Source: an uncultured Collinsella sp. (GTDB taxonomy: Bacteria; Actinomycetota; Coriobacteriia; Coriobacteriales; Coriobacteriaceae). Taken from it: 14,861 nt of DNA. The stretch lies in the NCBI GenBank assembly GCA_902489965.1, contig CABUCA010000049.1:1-14861 (forward strand), read 5' to 3'. Positions within the stretch are counted from its first letter, which is position 1. Every line of letters begins with the position of its first letter. Below are positions 1 to 7,271 of this stretch, in pieces. The position numbers and the translations under genes are program-made. Under the pieces are notes generated by a model. It did not search any database, was not told the DNA's origin, and saw only the letters and a list, made by a program, of their open reading frames with translations.

Positions 1-65
1 CGATTGTGCCGACTGCGCACACCTCGGTTCGAGGAGATGCGCAAACGGTGCACCACAGAATCTGA
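1..65 (+). other. 3' end of an upstream transcription unit (possible CDS tail)
   Basis: The window opens inside something transcribed rightward, because a strong terminator follows at 67-98. Reading frame 3 is open from base 3 and stops at TGA 63-65, two bases before the terminator stem, as expected for the last codons of a protein gene. The visible tail is about 20 residues and is not recognisable. The same bases also fold: TGCGCA at 14-19 can pair with TGCGCA at 38-43, enclosing CCTCG/CGAGG (22-26 with 30-34), so a structured RNA 3' end is an alternative. Sequence to the left of the window would decide. Confidence 0.3.
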
Positions 66-66
66 G

Positions 67-98
67 AAGCCCGTTACCAATTCGGTGACGGGCTTTTT
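67..98 (+). terminator. Rho-independent terminator of the upstream unit
   Basis: AAGCCCGTTACC (67-78) pairs with GGTGACGGGCTT (84-95) through one T-G wobble, with a 5-base loop (79-83). The run TTTTT at 94-98 overlaps the stem end. This is a classical intrinsic terminator for rightward transcription entering from the left. There is no T-run on the other side, so it is not expected to stop leftward transcripts well. Confidence 0.85.
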
Positions 99-103
99 GC
101 TAC

Positions 104-132
104 CCATACGCCGGGATTCGAACCCCGAAGGC
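104..132 (-). other. tRNA 3'-end-like fragment
   Basis: On the minus strand, bases 132-104 read as a T-arm: a GC-rich stem, the invariant TTCGAAT loop at 123-117, then CCCGG. The T-stem has one G-G mismatch. No matching 5' acceptor half, D-arm or anticodon arm is found within about 80 bases, and CCA does not follow. It is therefore at most a remnant or a duplicated tRNA 3' end, such as integration into a tRNA gene leaves behind. Chance resemblance is quite possible. Confidence 0.2.
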
Positions 133-152
133 ATAAAATCACACTGTCATCC

Positions 153-387
153 AAGGGCCCGTGGACAAAAAATAGCAAATATGAGTACTGTTACCAATTT
201 AGTAACAGCGATTTCATGCCATCAGAAGGCGATTTTGACACAAGGCATCCTATGGCGGAGGAATTGCAGGTATTTATCAGCTAAGTACTTGGACATATGT
301 TGCGTAACACTGCATATTTTGCAAAAAGATAATGTTACAGGGCTTGTGACAGTACTCATATTTGACGTTTTTTGCCCACGACCCCTT
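153..387. repeat. Imperfect inverted repeat, two arms of about 42-55 bases
   Basis: The reverse complement of 153-194 matches 346-387 at 35 of 42 positions by direct comparison. Shared blocks are ACAGTACTCATATTTG, a run of six T and CCACG. Just inside the arms, TGTTAC occurs in the same relative place on both sides (202-207 on the minus strand, 333-338 on the plus strand). The spacer between the inner ends is about 125 bases. There is no transposase gene and no clear target-site duplication. It could be two opposed copies of a dispersed intergenic element, a small non-autonomous mobile element, or a regulatory duplication. Confidence 0.65.
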
Positions 388-430
388 ATTGCGTGGGCGA
401 ATCAGTTGCAAAGCGGGATCCAAAGCGTCC

Positions 431-474
431 TTCGCAAACAAATAGCCGGGGCCCGCGCGATGCGGACCCCGGCT
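431..474 (-). terminator. Rho-independent terminator of glutamine synthetase III
   Basis: Read on the minus strand, AGCCGGGG-T-CCGC (474-462) pairs with GCGG-G-CCCCGGCT (456-444), a 13-pair stem including one G-T wobble around a 5-base loop. It is followed by ATTTGTTTG (443-435). The stem begins about 30 bases after the glutamine synthetase stop codon, which fits the end of that monocistronic transcript. Confidence 0.88.
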
Positions 475-503
475 CAATACCGTGACGATATGTCAGTTAC
501 GCT

Positions 504-2591
504 CTACACGTAGAACAGGATGTCGTCGTAGGTCGGGACCGGCCAGTAGTCGGCAGCCACGATCTCCTCCATGGCGTCCACAGCGGCGCGCAGCGTATCC
601 ATAGCGGGAACGACCTCGTGCGCGTACACATTGGCCTGCTCCTGGCCATCGAGAGCCTCGGCCTTCTGATGTACGGCGTCGAGCGCCTTGATGGAGTCGT
701 TGATGGCGGTGATGCCGTTGCAGAGCTTGTTGAGCGTGTTCTGCTCGCACTGCATGGCGGCCTCAGCACCGGCGGCACGAATAGTCTCAAGGCCCTTAGC
801 GACCTTGGTGGCATAGGCGGTAATGACCGGACGATAGGTACGACGCGCCTCGCGAACCATCGTGGTAGCCTCGATGTTCATGAGCTTGTTGTACTTCTCG
901 AGCTTGCAGTCATAGCGGCACTGGGCCTCGGCACGGGTCAGGACGCCTGTCTCCTCAAAGAGCGCGATGGCCTTATCGGAAACGAAGGCGGGCAGAGCGT
1001 CGGCCGTGGTCTTGTTGTTGGCAAGGCCGCGCTTCTCGGCCTCGATGGGCCACTCGTCGGAGTAACCGTCGCCGGAGAACAAGATGCGCTGGTGATCGGT
1101 CAGCACCTTCTTGCAGTACTCGAGCGCGGCGTCCTGGAACTTGTCCTCGGGCGTACCCTCGAGCGCGTCGGCGAAGGACTTGAGCGACTTGGCCACGGCG
1201 GCATCGAGCACCAGGTTGGAGTCGGAGACGTTCTGCTCGGAGCCGCAGGCACGGAACTCGAACTTGTTGCCGGTGAAGGCAAACGGGGAGGTGCGGTTGC
1301 GGTCGGTGTTGTCCTGCATCAGTTTGGGCAGGGTTTCGGCGCCCAGGTCGAGCACGCCGCGCGTGGCATGGACGGAAGCCTTGCCATCGATGATTTTCTC
1401 GACGACCTCGGTAAGCTGGTCGCCCAGGAAGATGGACATAATCGCCGGAGGAGCCTCGTTGGCGCCCAGACGATGGTCGTTGCCAGCCGAGGCAACGGAG
1501 GCACGCAGGAGCTCCTGATAGTTATCGACAGCCTCGATCACCGCGGTGAGGAAGACGATGAACTGCAGGTTGTCGAGCGGGGTGTCGCCCGGATCGAGCA
1601 GATTCTCGGACTCGGTGCCAAGCGACCAGTTGTTGTGCTTGCCCGAACCATTGATGCCCTCGAAGGGCTTCTCGTGCAGCAGGCAGACCAAGTCGTGGCG
1701 GGAGGCGATGAGTTTCATCTTCTCCATCATGACCAGATTCTGGTCGATGGCCTCGTTGACCTCGCCATAGACAGGGGCGAGCTCGTGCTGGCAGGGAGCG
1801 ACCTCGTTGTGCTTGGTCTTGGCAGGAATGCCAAGCGCCCACAGTTCATCGTCCAGGTCCTTCATATAGGACGAGACGGTGGGGCGGATAGCGCCAAAGT
1901 AGTGCTCCTCGAGCTCCTGGCCCTTGCAGGGAGCAGCGCCAAAGAGGGTGCGGCCGGTGATGACCAGGTCCCTGCGCTTGCGGTAAGCGTCCTTCTTGAT
2001 CAGGAAGTACTCCTGCTCATCGCCCACGGAAGGAACGACCTTCTTGGGGGTCTTACCGAACAGCGCCAAAACGCGCTTGGACTCACGCGAGAGTGCGGTC
2101 ATGGAACGCAGCAGCGGGGTCTTCTTGTCCAGGGCCTCGCCCGTGTAGGAGCAGAAAGCCGTGGGGATGCACAGGACATCGTCCTTAATGAATGCGGGGC
2201 TAGTGGGATCCCAAGCGGTGTAGCCACGGGCCTCGAAGGTGGCACGCAGACCGCCGTTGGGGAAGCTGGAGGCGTCCGGCTCGCCCTGGATGAGGTTCTT
2301 GCCCGTAAACTTGGTAATGGCGGTGCCGTCATGGTTGGGCTCGAGGAAGCTGTCGTGCTTCTCGGAAGTAATGCCCGAAAGCGGCTGGAACCAGTGCGCG
2401 TAGTGCGTCGCGCCCTTGGAGATGGCCCAGACCTTCATGGCGTGGGCAACGGCGTTGGCCACATCCAGGTCGAGCGGCTCACCGTCCTCGAGGGTTGCAG
2501 CAAGGCGCTTCCAAATGTCCTTGGGGAGGTAGTCCTTCATGACTTCCTCAGAGAACACCATGGTCCCGAAGCGGTCAGTAAGTTCGGCCAT
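504..2591 (-). CDS. glnN: Glutamine synthetase, type III (GlnN class)
   Basis: Cytosolic ATP-dependent ligase that makes glutamine from glutamate and ammonium, the main ammonium assimilation step. The 695-residue product has the length of type III enzymes (about 700 residues; type I enzymes are about 450). The class-specific N-terminal region includes GDEQEYFLI near residue 190, likely carrying a metal-binding glutamate. NGSGKHNNWS lies near 315-322, NRTSPFAFTGNKFEFR near 430-446, and a helical C-terminal extension fills the last ~150 residues. I chose ATG 2591 because GGGAG lies 6 bases upstream; an in-frame ATG at 2654 has no such site. Stop TAG 506-504, then its own terminator. It is transcribed divergently from metF, and a 21-base palindrome 86 bases upstream of the start is a candidate operator. 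No adenylylation partner or PII gene is nearby. Confidence 0.96.
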   Translation of the reverse strand: MAELTDRFGTMVFSEEVMKDYLPKDIWKRLAATLEDGEPLDLDVANAVAHAMKVWAISKGATHYAHWFQPLSGITSEKHDSFLEPNHDGTAITKFTGKNLIQGEPDASSFPNGGLRATFEARGYTAWDPTSPAFIKDDVLCIPTAFCSYTGEALDKKTPLLRSMTALSRESKRVLALFGKTPKKVVPSVGDEQEYFLIKKDAYRKRRDLVITGRTLFGAAPCKGQELEEHYFGAIRPTVSSYMKDLDDELWALGIPAKTKHNEVAPCQHELAPVYGEVNEAIDQNLVMMEKMKLIASRHDLVCLLHEKPFEGINGSGKHNNWSLGTESENLLDPGDTPLDNLQFIVFLTAVIEAVDNYQELLRASVASAGNDHRLGANEAPPAIMSIFLGDQLTEVVEKIIDGKASVHATRGVLDLGAETLPKLMQDNTDRNRTSPFAFTGNKFEFRACGSEQNVSDSNLVLDAAVAKSLKSFADALEGTPEDKFQDAALEYCKKVLTDHQRILFSGDGYSDEWPIEAEKRGLANNKTTADALPAFVSDKAIALFEETGVLTRAEAQCRYDCKLEKYNKLMNIEATTMVREARRTYRPVITAYATKVAKGLETIRAAGAEAAMQCEQNTLNKLCNGITAINDSIKALDAVHQKAEALDGQEQANVYAHEVVPAMDTLRAAVDAMEEIVAADYWPVPTYDDILFYV

Positions 2592-2676
2592 ACGGAACTC
2601 CCTTCGTATCGGCACCGCGTGAGAAGCGGTGTTGATTACTAACGAACGAGTCATAGATTAGGCTCGTCGTGTTTCC

Positions 2677-2697
2677 GCAACATTACCGTTATGTTGC
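2677..2697. promoter_or_regulatory. 21-base palindrome upstream of glnN, candidate operator
   Basis: GCAACAT (2677-2683) and ATGTTGC (2691-2697) are perfect 7-base inverted halves around a 7-base centre, about two helical turns in total, the usual geometry of a dimeric repressor site. It lies 86 bases upstream of the glnN start, within plausible promoter range. Just beyond it on the minus strand is GTGAC-n6-ATAAC, weakly like the GTnAC-n6-GaAAC box of actinobacterial GlnR. The resemblance is partial, and a GlnR in this organism is not shown here. Confidence 0.35.
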
Positions 2698-2802
2698 TGT
2701 CACGAAACCAATCAATGAGGTTACCGCATCGCGGCGGCGTTGCCGCCCTCAACAGCCAATCAACTGTATAAATTGCAGACCTCTCCCCATGGTTTAAGGG
2801 TA

Positions 2803-2878
2803 GTCAATTTGGGATGGGGCTCTATTAACTGGTATTTCGCATCAGATACCAGTCTTTATAGCCCCATCCTAGATTGAC
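2803..2878. repeat. Long imperfect hairpin upstream of metF
   Basis: The arms 2803-2821 and 2860-2878 pair over 19 positions: GTCAAT with ATTGAC, three pairs including wobbles, then GGATGGGGCT with AGCCCCATCC. After a short internal loop, CTGGTAT (2829-2835) pairs with ATACCAG (2846-2852) around a 10-base loop. Neither side has a T-run, so it is not a standard terminator. It ends 139 bases before metF, upstream of the likely -10. It could be a palindromic intergenic repeat, an operator/cruciform or part of a longer leader RNA. Confidence 0.7.
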
Positions 2879-3017
2879 CGCTCTGCTATAGGGAATGTCG
2901 ATAGCAAGGCATCTTTGATTGGTATCCTCAAATAGCGAGTGAAACTCCACCGTGACACAGTGGTGCTGTAGAATCCTTACAACACATCACACTATTACGT
3001 ATCTAGAGGAGCACGAT

Positions 3018-3890
3018 ATGCGCGTCGACGAGGTTTTTAAGCAGGCAGCATCCCAGGGCACCGCACCCGTTTCGTTTGAGATGTTCCCGCCCAAGGGCGA
3101 GCTGACCCTCGACACGGCTCGCGAAGTGGCAGGCAATCTGTGCAAGCTTTCGCCGAGCTTTGTCTCGGTCACCTGCTCGGCCGGCGGCTCGGGCAACGGT
3201 GCCGCCACCGCCCCCATCGCGCATATGATTACGAGCGAATTCGACACGCCCTCGGTGGCACACCTTACCTGCGTGGGCCGCTCGCACGCCGATATCGCCG
3301 CCAAGATCGACGAGTATCGCTCGGCCGGCGTGGAAAACGTGCTAGCTCTGCGCGGCGACCTGCCCGCTGGCGCGACTGAGGACGACAAGCCCGCCTCGGA
3401 CTACGCCTACGCCCGTGACCTCATCCCTGAGCTCGTCGACGCCGGCTTTTGCGTGGGCGCCGCAGCCTACCCCGAGGGCCACATTGCTTGCGAGGATCTT
3501 AACCTCTCGGTCGAGCACCTCAAGCAAAAGCAAGACGCCGGCGCGAGCTTCTTTGTGACACAGCTCTTCTTTGATAACGAGTGCTTCTACCGTTTTCGCG
3601 AGCTTGCTGACAAGGCCGGTATCACCGTGCCCATTACCGCGGGCATCATGCCGTTTATGGGCAAGTCGCAGATCAGCCGCATGGTCTTTATGTGCGGCGC
3701 GTCGCTGCCCTCCCCCGTCATCAAGATTCTCGCCAAGTACGAGAACGACCCCGAGAGCCTGCAGGCAGCCGGTGTAGATTATGCAGCCCGCCAGCTTTGC
3801 GACCTCAAGGAGCACGGCGCCGACGGCTTGCACCTGTACACTATGAACCGTCCTGCGATCGCCGCAACCATTATGGAGCGCCTAGGGTAA
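3018..3890 (+). CDS. metF: Methylenetetrahydrofolate reductase MetF
   Basis: Flavoenzyme that reduces 5,10-methylenetetrahydrofolate to 5-methyltetrahydrofolate, the methyl donor for MetH. The 290-residue product matches the usual bacterial length (about 290-300) and is a single TIM-barrel domain. SFEMFPPKG near residues 19-27 carries the conserved catalytic glutamate (Glu21). LALRGDLP around Arg112-Asp114 and the FFVTQLFFDN strand near 175-185 are typical of the family. ATG 3018 is chosen because AGAGGAG (3005-3011) lies 6 bases upstream; an earlier in-frame start at 2952 would add residues unlike the family. It is the first gene of a three-gene operon: its TAA stop overlaps the next ATG by one base (TAATG), which suggests translational coupling. 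Confidence 0.96.
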   Translation: MRVDEVFKQAASQGTAPVSFEMFPPKGELTLDTAREVAGNLCKLSPSFVSVTCSAGGSGNGAATAPIAHMITSEFDTPSVAHLTCVGRSHADIAAKIDEYRSAGVENVLALRGDLPAGATEDDKPASDYAYARDLIPELVDAGFCVGAAAYPEGHIACEDLNLSVEHLKQKQDAGASFFVTQLFFDNECFYRFRELADKAGITVPITAGIMPFMGKSQISRMVFMCGASLPSPVIKILAKYENDPESLQAAGVDYAARQLCDLKEHGADGLHLYTMNRPAIAATIMERLG

Positions 3891-4678
3891 TGGAAAAACC
3901 GCACATCGATACAGCTTTTGTCGAAGTGCCGGCCGACCTTGCGTCGCCGGCGCTTTACCGTGTCGATGCTGCGCACCATCCCCGTGTCGACCGTGCCGAG
4001 ATGCTGCGGTATCTGGGTTACGGCGGCCAGCAGATTGAGCCCGAGTTGTCGCAGCGTATTGAGCTTGTCGTTGAACGTCTGGAATTGGACATTGAGCCCC
4101 GTGGCGTGCGCCGCGTGTTTGCCGTCGATGCCACGGGCGTGGACGAACAAAGTGAGCCTTGCATTCGCTTGGTCGGCACCAACGTTGAGCTGCGAGGTCG
4201 CGATATCTATCGGCATCTCAAAGATGCCTGCTTTGCCGCGCTCATGGCATGCACCCTCGGCATGGACGCCGAGCGTCGCCTGCGCACCACGGGAGCCCAA
4301 CATCCCCTGGAGGGCGCCGTGCTCGACGCCGCGTGCTCCGCTTACGTGGAAGCCGCCGTCGAGCAAATGGACCAGCAGGTCAAGACGGACGCCGCCGCAC
4401 ACGGACTCGCCGGCAACTGGCGCTTTAGTCCCGGCTACGGCGACTGCCCGCTCTCGGCCCAGCGCTCGATCGTCAATGCGCTCAACGCCACGCGGCTCAT
4501 CGGGCTTACCGTCACGCCCACCAGCCTGCTCATGCCCACCAAAAGCGTGACCGCGGTGATCGGTCTGTTTGACGGCGAAGTCCACGACGCCCAAAGCCGC
4601 CCCACCTGCAATATCTGCCGCATGCGCGAGCACTGCCGCTTCCGCGCCGCCCACACCACCTGCTATTCCAGCCATTAG
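3890..4678 (+). CDS. Stand-alone methionine synthase reactivation-domain protein (Met_synt_B12 family)
   Basis: This 262-residue protein corresponds to the SAM-binding reactivation module that E. coli MetH carries at its C-terminus (PF02965). In that enzyme, oxidised cob(II)alamin is re-methylated by reductive transfer from SAM. The signature is RFSPGYGDCP near residues 180-190, followed by LLMPTKSVTAVIGLF near 212-226. The C-terminus has a Cys240-x2-Cys243-x5-Cys249 cluster plus Cys258, which may bind a metal or Fe-S centre; this is inference, although I recall similar tails in stand-alone relatives from anaerobes. The start overlaps the metF stop, and metH begins 9 bases after the TAG. The gene supplies what the downstream MetH lacks. 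The electron donor is not identifiable from the window. Confidence 0.9.
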   Translation: MEKPHIDTAFVEVPADLASPALYRVDAAHHPRVDRAEMLRYLGYGGQQIEPELSQRIELVVERLELDIEPRGVRRVFAVDATGVDEQSEPCIRLVGTNVELRGRDIYRHLKDACFAALMACTLGMDAERRLRTTGAQHPLEGAVLDAACSAYVEAAVEQMDQQVKTDAAAHGLAGNWRFSPGYGDCPLSAQRSIVNALNATRLIGLTVTPTSLLMPTKSVTAVIGLFDGEVHDAQSRPTCNICRMREHCRFRAAHTTCYSSH

Positions 4679-4687
4679 GAGCCCTCG

Positions 4688-7246
4688 ATGTTTACTCCGC
4701 TTATCACTCATGATTCTGACGGCACTGCATTGGCGGCACCCGTTGATGCCGCACGCCGCAACGGTGCCGCGTACAAAACGCGCACGATCGACGACCTGCA
4801 CATTAAGGACGATCGCCTGCGCGCCGCCATCGAGGGCACCGGGCACCTGCTGTTTGACGGCGGCATGGGCACCATGCTGCAGGCCGCCGGCATGAAGGCA
4901 GGCGCCCTGCCCGAGCTGCTCAACTTTGAGGAGCCCCAGGTCATTAGCGATATTCAGCGTCAGTACGTCGAGGCCGGCTGCGACGTGATCACCGCCAACA
5001 CCTTTGGCGCCAACGCCCACAAGCTCGACGGCGCCGCCACCGTGGCAGACGTCTTTGCCGCGGCAGTCACCTGCGCCCGCGAGGCCGGCGCCCGCTACGT
5101 CGCCGGCGATATCGGTCCCATCGGCGCGCTGCTTCGCCCCCTGGGCACCCTGAGCTTCGACGAGGCCTATGACCTCTTTGCCGAGGAAGTGCGTGCCGGC
5201 GTCGATGCGGGTATGGACCTCTTTATTATCGAGACCATGACCGATCTTGCCGAGATCAAGGCGGCAGTCCTCGCCTGCCGCGAGAATTCTGACCTGCCCG
5301 TCTTTGCCACCATGACCTTTGAGGAAGACGGCCGCACCTTCTTGGGCACGAGCCCCGAGGTCGCCGCCATCACCCTCGACGCCATCGGCGCCGACGTCCT
5401 GGGCATCAACTGCAGTCAGGGACCGGCCGAGCTCCGAGGGCTCGCCGCGCGCATGCTCACCGTTACCGACAAGCCCGTTATGGTGCAGGCCAATGCGGGA
5501 CTGCCCCGCGTGGACGACGACGGCAATACCGTCTTTGATATCCAGGCACCCGAGTACGCCGAGGCCGTCGCCGGCATGATTGAGGACGGCGTGAGCGTCG
5601 TGGGCGGTTGCTGCGGCACCACGCCGACGCACATGGCGGCACTTCGCACCCTCATCGACAACCACACGCCCAGCCCGCGTCACCGCAAACCCAGCATGTC
5701 GGCCACGAGCGCCCAGACGGTCGTGGACCTCCCCTGCGACGGCCACAAGATCGCCGTCATCGGCGAGCGCATCAACCCCACCGGCAAAAAGCGCCTGCAG
5801 CAGGCCCTACGCGACGGCGACCTGGACTACGTCGTGAGTCAGGGCATCAGCCAGCAGGAGCAAGGCGCCGACATCCTGGACGTCAACGTGGGCCTGCCCG
5901 AGATCGACGAGGTCAAGGTCATCCAGCAAGCGACCGAACAGCTCCAGGGCTCCACGCTGCTGCCGCTGCAGATCGACTCCACCGACCCCGCAGCCGTCGA
6001 GGCCGCCGTGCGCCGCTACGCCGGCAAGCCCATCATCAACTCGGTCAATGGCAAGCAGCAGATCATGGATGAGATCTTTCCGCTGGTCGCCCACTACGGC
6101 ACCAACGTTGTCGGCCTTACGCTCGACGAAGGCGGCATCCCCGATACCGCCGAGGCCCGCTTTGCCATCGCCGAGCGCATCGTGGCCGAGGCTGCCCGTT
6201 ACGGCATCGGCCCGGACCGCATCCTCATCGACTGCCTGGTCATGACCGCCTCGACCAATCAACGCCAGGCCGAGCAGATCCTGCGCGCCATGTCCCTGTG
6301 CAAGGAGCGTCTGGGCGTCAAGTGCGCGCTCGGCGTGTCGAACATCAGCTTTGGCCTGCCTGCCCGCCCGCTGCTGGGTTCGGTCTTTTTGGCCGCCGCC
6401 TTTGGCGCGGGCCTGGACGCCCCCATCATGAACCCGGGTTCCAAGCGCTTTATGGACACCGTCTACAGCTATCGCGTCCTGAGCGTTGAGGACGAGGGCT
6501 CGACCGGATACATCGAGCGCTACGCCGGCTGGACCGATCCGTATAAGATCGCCGCAAACCCGGCAGCAGCTCAGGCCACATCGAGTGATGCCGCGCCTGC
6601 TGCAAGCGCCCCCGGCACCGACGGCAACGACGACCCGATTCGACGCATGGTCGTCTCGGGCCGCAAAGGCGAGATCGCTGCCGAGACCGAGCGCCTGCTG
6701 GCCGACCACGACGCCATGGACCTCATCAACAATCACTTTATCCCCGCCCTCGACGAAGTTGGCGTCCTCTTTGACCAGGGCAAGTTCTTCTTGCCGCAGC
6801 TCATGGCCTCGGCCGAGGCCGCGCGCGTGGGCTTCGACACCATCAAGCGCCTGATGCCCGCCGGCGAGATTGCCGACAAGGGCAAAATCTGCGTGGCCAC
6901 CGTCAAGGGCGACATCCACGATATCGGCAAGAATATCGTCAAAATGCTGCTCGACAACTACGGCTACACCGTCTTTGACCTGGGCCGCGACGTCGATCCG
7001 CAGGAGGTACTCAAGACCGTCAAGGAGCGCGATATCAAACTCGTCGGCCTCTCGGCGCTTATGACCACCACCGTCGTCGCCATGGAGGAGACCATCAAGT
7101 TGCTCCATGCCGAGGTTCCGGGCGTCAAGATCATCGTGGGCGGCGCCGTGCTCACCCCCGAATACGCCAAGCAGATTGGCGCGGACTACTACGCCAAGGA
7201 CGCCGCCGAGAGCGCTCGTATCGCCGAAGAGGTCTTTGGGAAGTAA
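4688..7246 (+). CDS. metH: Cobalamin-dependent methionine synthase MetH lacking the C-terminal reactivation domain
   Basis: Transfers the methyl group of 5-methyltetrahydrofolate through cobalamin to homocysteine. The 852 residues hold three of the four MetH modules. The homocysteine-binding barrel (about 45-330) has zinc ligands Cys242 in GINCSQGP and Cys308/Cys309 in GGCCGTTP. The pterin-binding barrel (about 350-610) begins IAVIGERINPTGKK. An Ala/Ser-rich linker (about 620-650) leads to the helical cap and the cobalamin domain (about 650-852), with DIHDIGKN placing the axial cobalt ligand at His744 and VGGAVLTPEYAK near the end. E. coli MetH is about 1,227 residues; the missing part is the SAM-binding domain encoded just upstream. 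ATG 4688 has AGGAG (4677-4681) six bases upstream, overlapping the previous stop. Stop TAA 7244-7246. A separate SAM-domain protein is a known arrangement, so this is not a truncation. Confidence 0.96.
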   Translation: MFTPLITHDSDGTALAAPVDAARRNGAAYKTRTIDDLHIKDDRLRAAIEGTGHLLFDGGMGTMLQAAGMKAGALPELLNFEEPQVISDIQRQYVEAGCDVITANTFGANAHKLDGAATVADVFAAAVTCAREAGARYVAGDIGPIGALLRPLGTLSFDEAYDLFAEEVRAGVDAGMDLFIIETMTDLAEIKAAVLACRENSDLPVFATMTFEEDGRTFLGTSPEVAAITLDAIGADVLGINCSQGPAELRGLAARMLTVTDKPVMVQANAGLPRVDDDGNTVFDIQAPEYAEAVAGMIEDGVSVVGGCCGTTPTHMAALRTLIDNHTPSPRHRKPSMSATSAQTVVDLPCDGHKIAVIGERINPTGKKRLQQALRDGDLDYVVSQGISQQEQGADILDVNVGLPEIDEVKVIQQATEQLQGSTLLPLQIDSTDPAAVEAAVRRYAGKPIINSVNGKQQIMDEIFPLVAHYGTNVVGLTLDEGGIPDTAEARFAIAERIVAEAARYGIGPDRILIDCLVMTASTNQRQAEQILRAMSLCKERLGVKCALGVSNISFGLPARPLLGSVFLAAAFGAGLDAPIMNPGSKRFMDTVYSYRVLSVEDEGSTGYIERYAGWTDPYKIAANPAAAQATSSDAAPAASAPGTDGNDDPIRRMVVSGRKGEIAAETERLLADHDAMDLINNHFIPALDEVGVLFDQGKFFLPQLMASAEAARVGFDTIKRLMPAGEIADKGKICVATVKGDIHDIGKNIVKMLLDNYGYTVFDLGRDVDPQEVLKTVKERDIKLVGLSALMTTTVVAMEETIKLLHAEVPGVKIIVGGAVLTPEYAKQIGADYYAKDAAESARIAEEVFGK

Positions 7247-7271
7247 CACAACGGAAACAACCGAGCACCAA

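Larger units (their letters stand above)
99..443. other. Convergent intergenic region, no supported gene
   Basis: This stretch lies between the terminator at 67-98 and the glutamine synthetase terminator at 444-474. Convergent neighbours usually sit closer, and this DNA is visibly richer in A/T than the genes around it. An open frame runs through it on the plus strand, but it reads through the terminator and has no credible start or ribosome binding site, so I do not call a gene. It contains a tRNA T-arm-like motif (113-132), an imperfect inverted repeat (153-207 and 333-387) and a small hairpin at 374-398, described separately. Confidence 0.6.
2592..3017. promoter_or_regulatory. Divergent intergenic region between glnN and metF
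   Basis: These 426 bases must hold the promoters of both glnN (leftward) and metF (rightward). A -10-like TAGAAT at 2969-2974 lies 43 bases before the metF start, but I see no good -35 partner at 16-18 bases. For glnN the promoter is not clear. Other structure: palindrome 2677-2697, a short GGCGGC-gtt-GCCGCC hairpin near 2731-2745, and the long hairpin 2803-2878. I looked for a cobalamin riboswitch (B12 box GCCACTG) and an obvious SAM riboswitch ahead of metF and found neither. Confidence 0.6.

Noticed and set aside
1..60. tRNA gene at the left edge (GGTTCGAG at 26-33 and CCA at 53-55)
   Set aside because: The distance between the T-loop and CCA is wrong and no T-stem forms; the bases pair instead as a simple hairpin.
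374..398. Hairpin GCCCACG/CGTGGGC considered as a terminator
   Set aside because: The T-run lies on the 5' side of the stem (368-373) for plus-strand reading and becomes A on the other strand, so neither orientation makes a terminator.
4..513. A 169-codon open frame on the plus strand at the left edge
   Set aside because: It reads through a strong terminator and the inverted repeat into the 3' end of glnN, and has no credible start. The RRDSNPE-like stretch comes from the tRNA-like T-arm sequence.
618..2642. A 674-codon open frame on the plus strand opposite glutamine synthetase III
   Set aside because: It lies exactly antisense to a clear enzyme gene and arises from its biased GC-rich codons. 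The translation is low-complexity (L, V, G, E-rich), matches no family, and has no ribosome binding site.
2880..3017. Cobalamin or SAM riboswitch ahead of metF
   Set aside because: There is no B12 box and no recognisable SAM-box helices. The likely promoter leaves only a short leader.
3779..5746. A 655-codon open frame on the minus strand opposite the met operon
   Set aside because: It covers parts of three real genes on the other strand, and its composition is that of a shadow frame.
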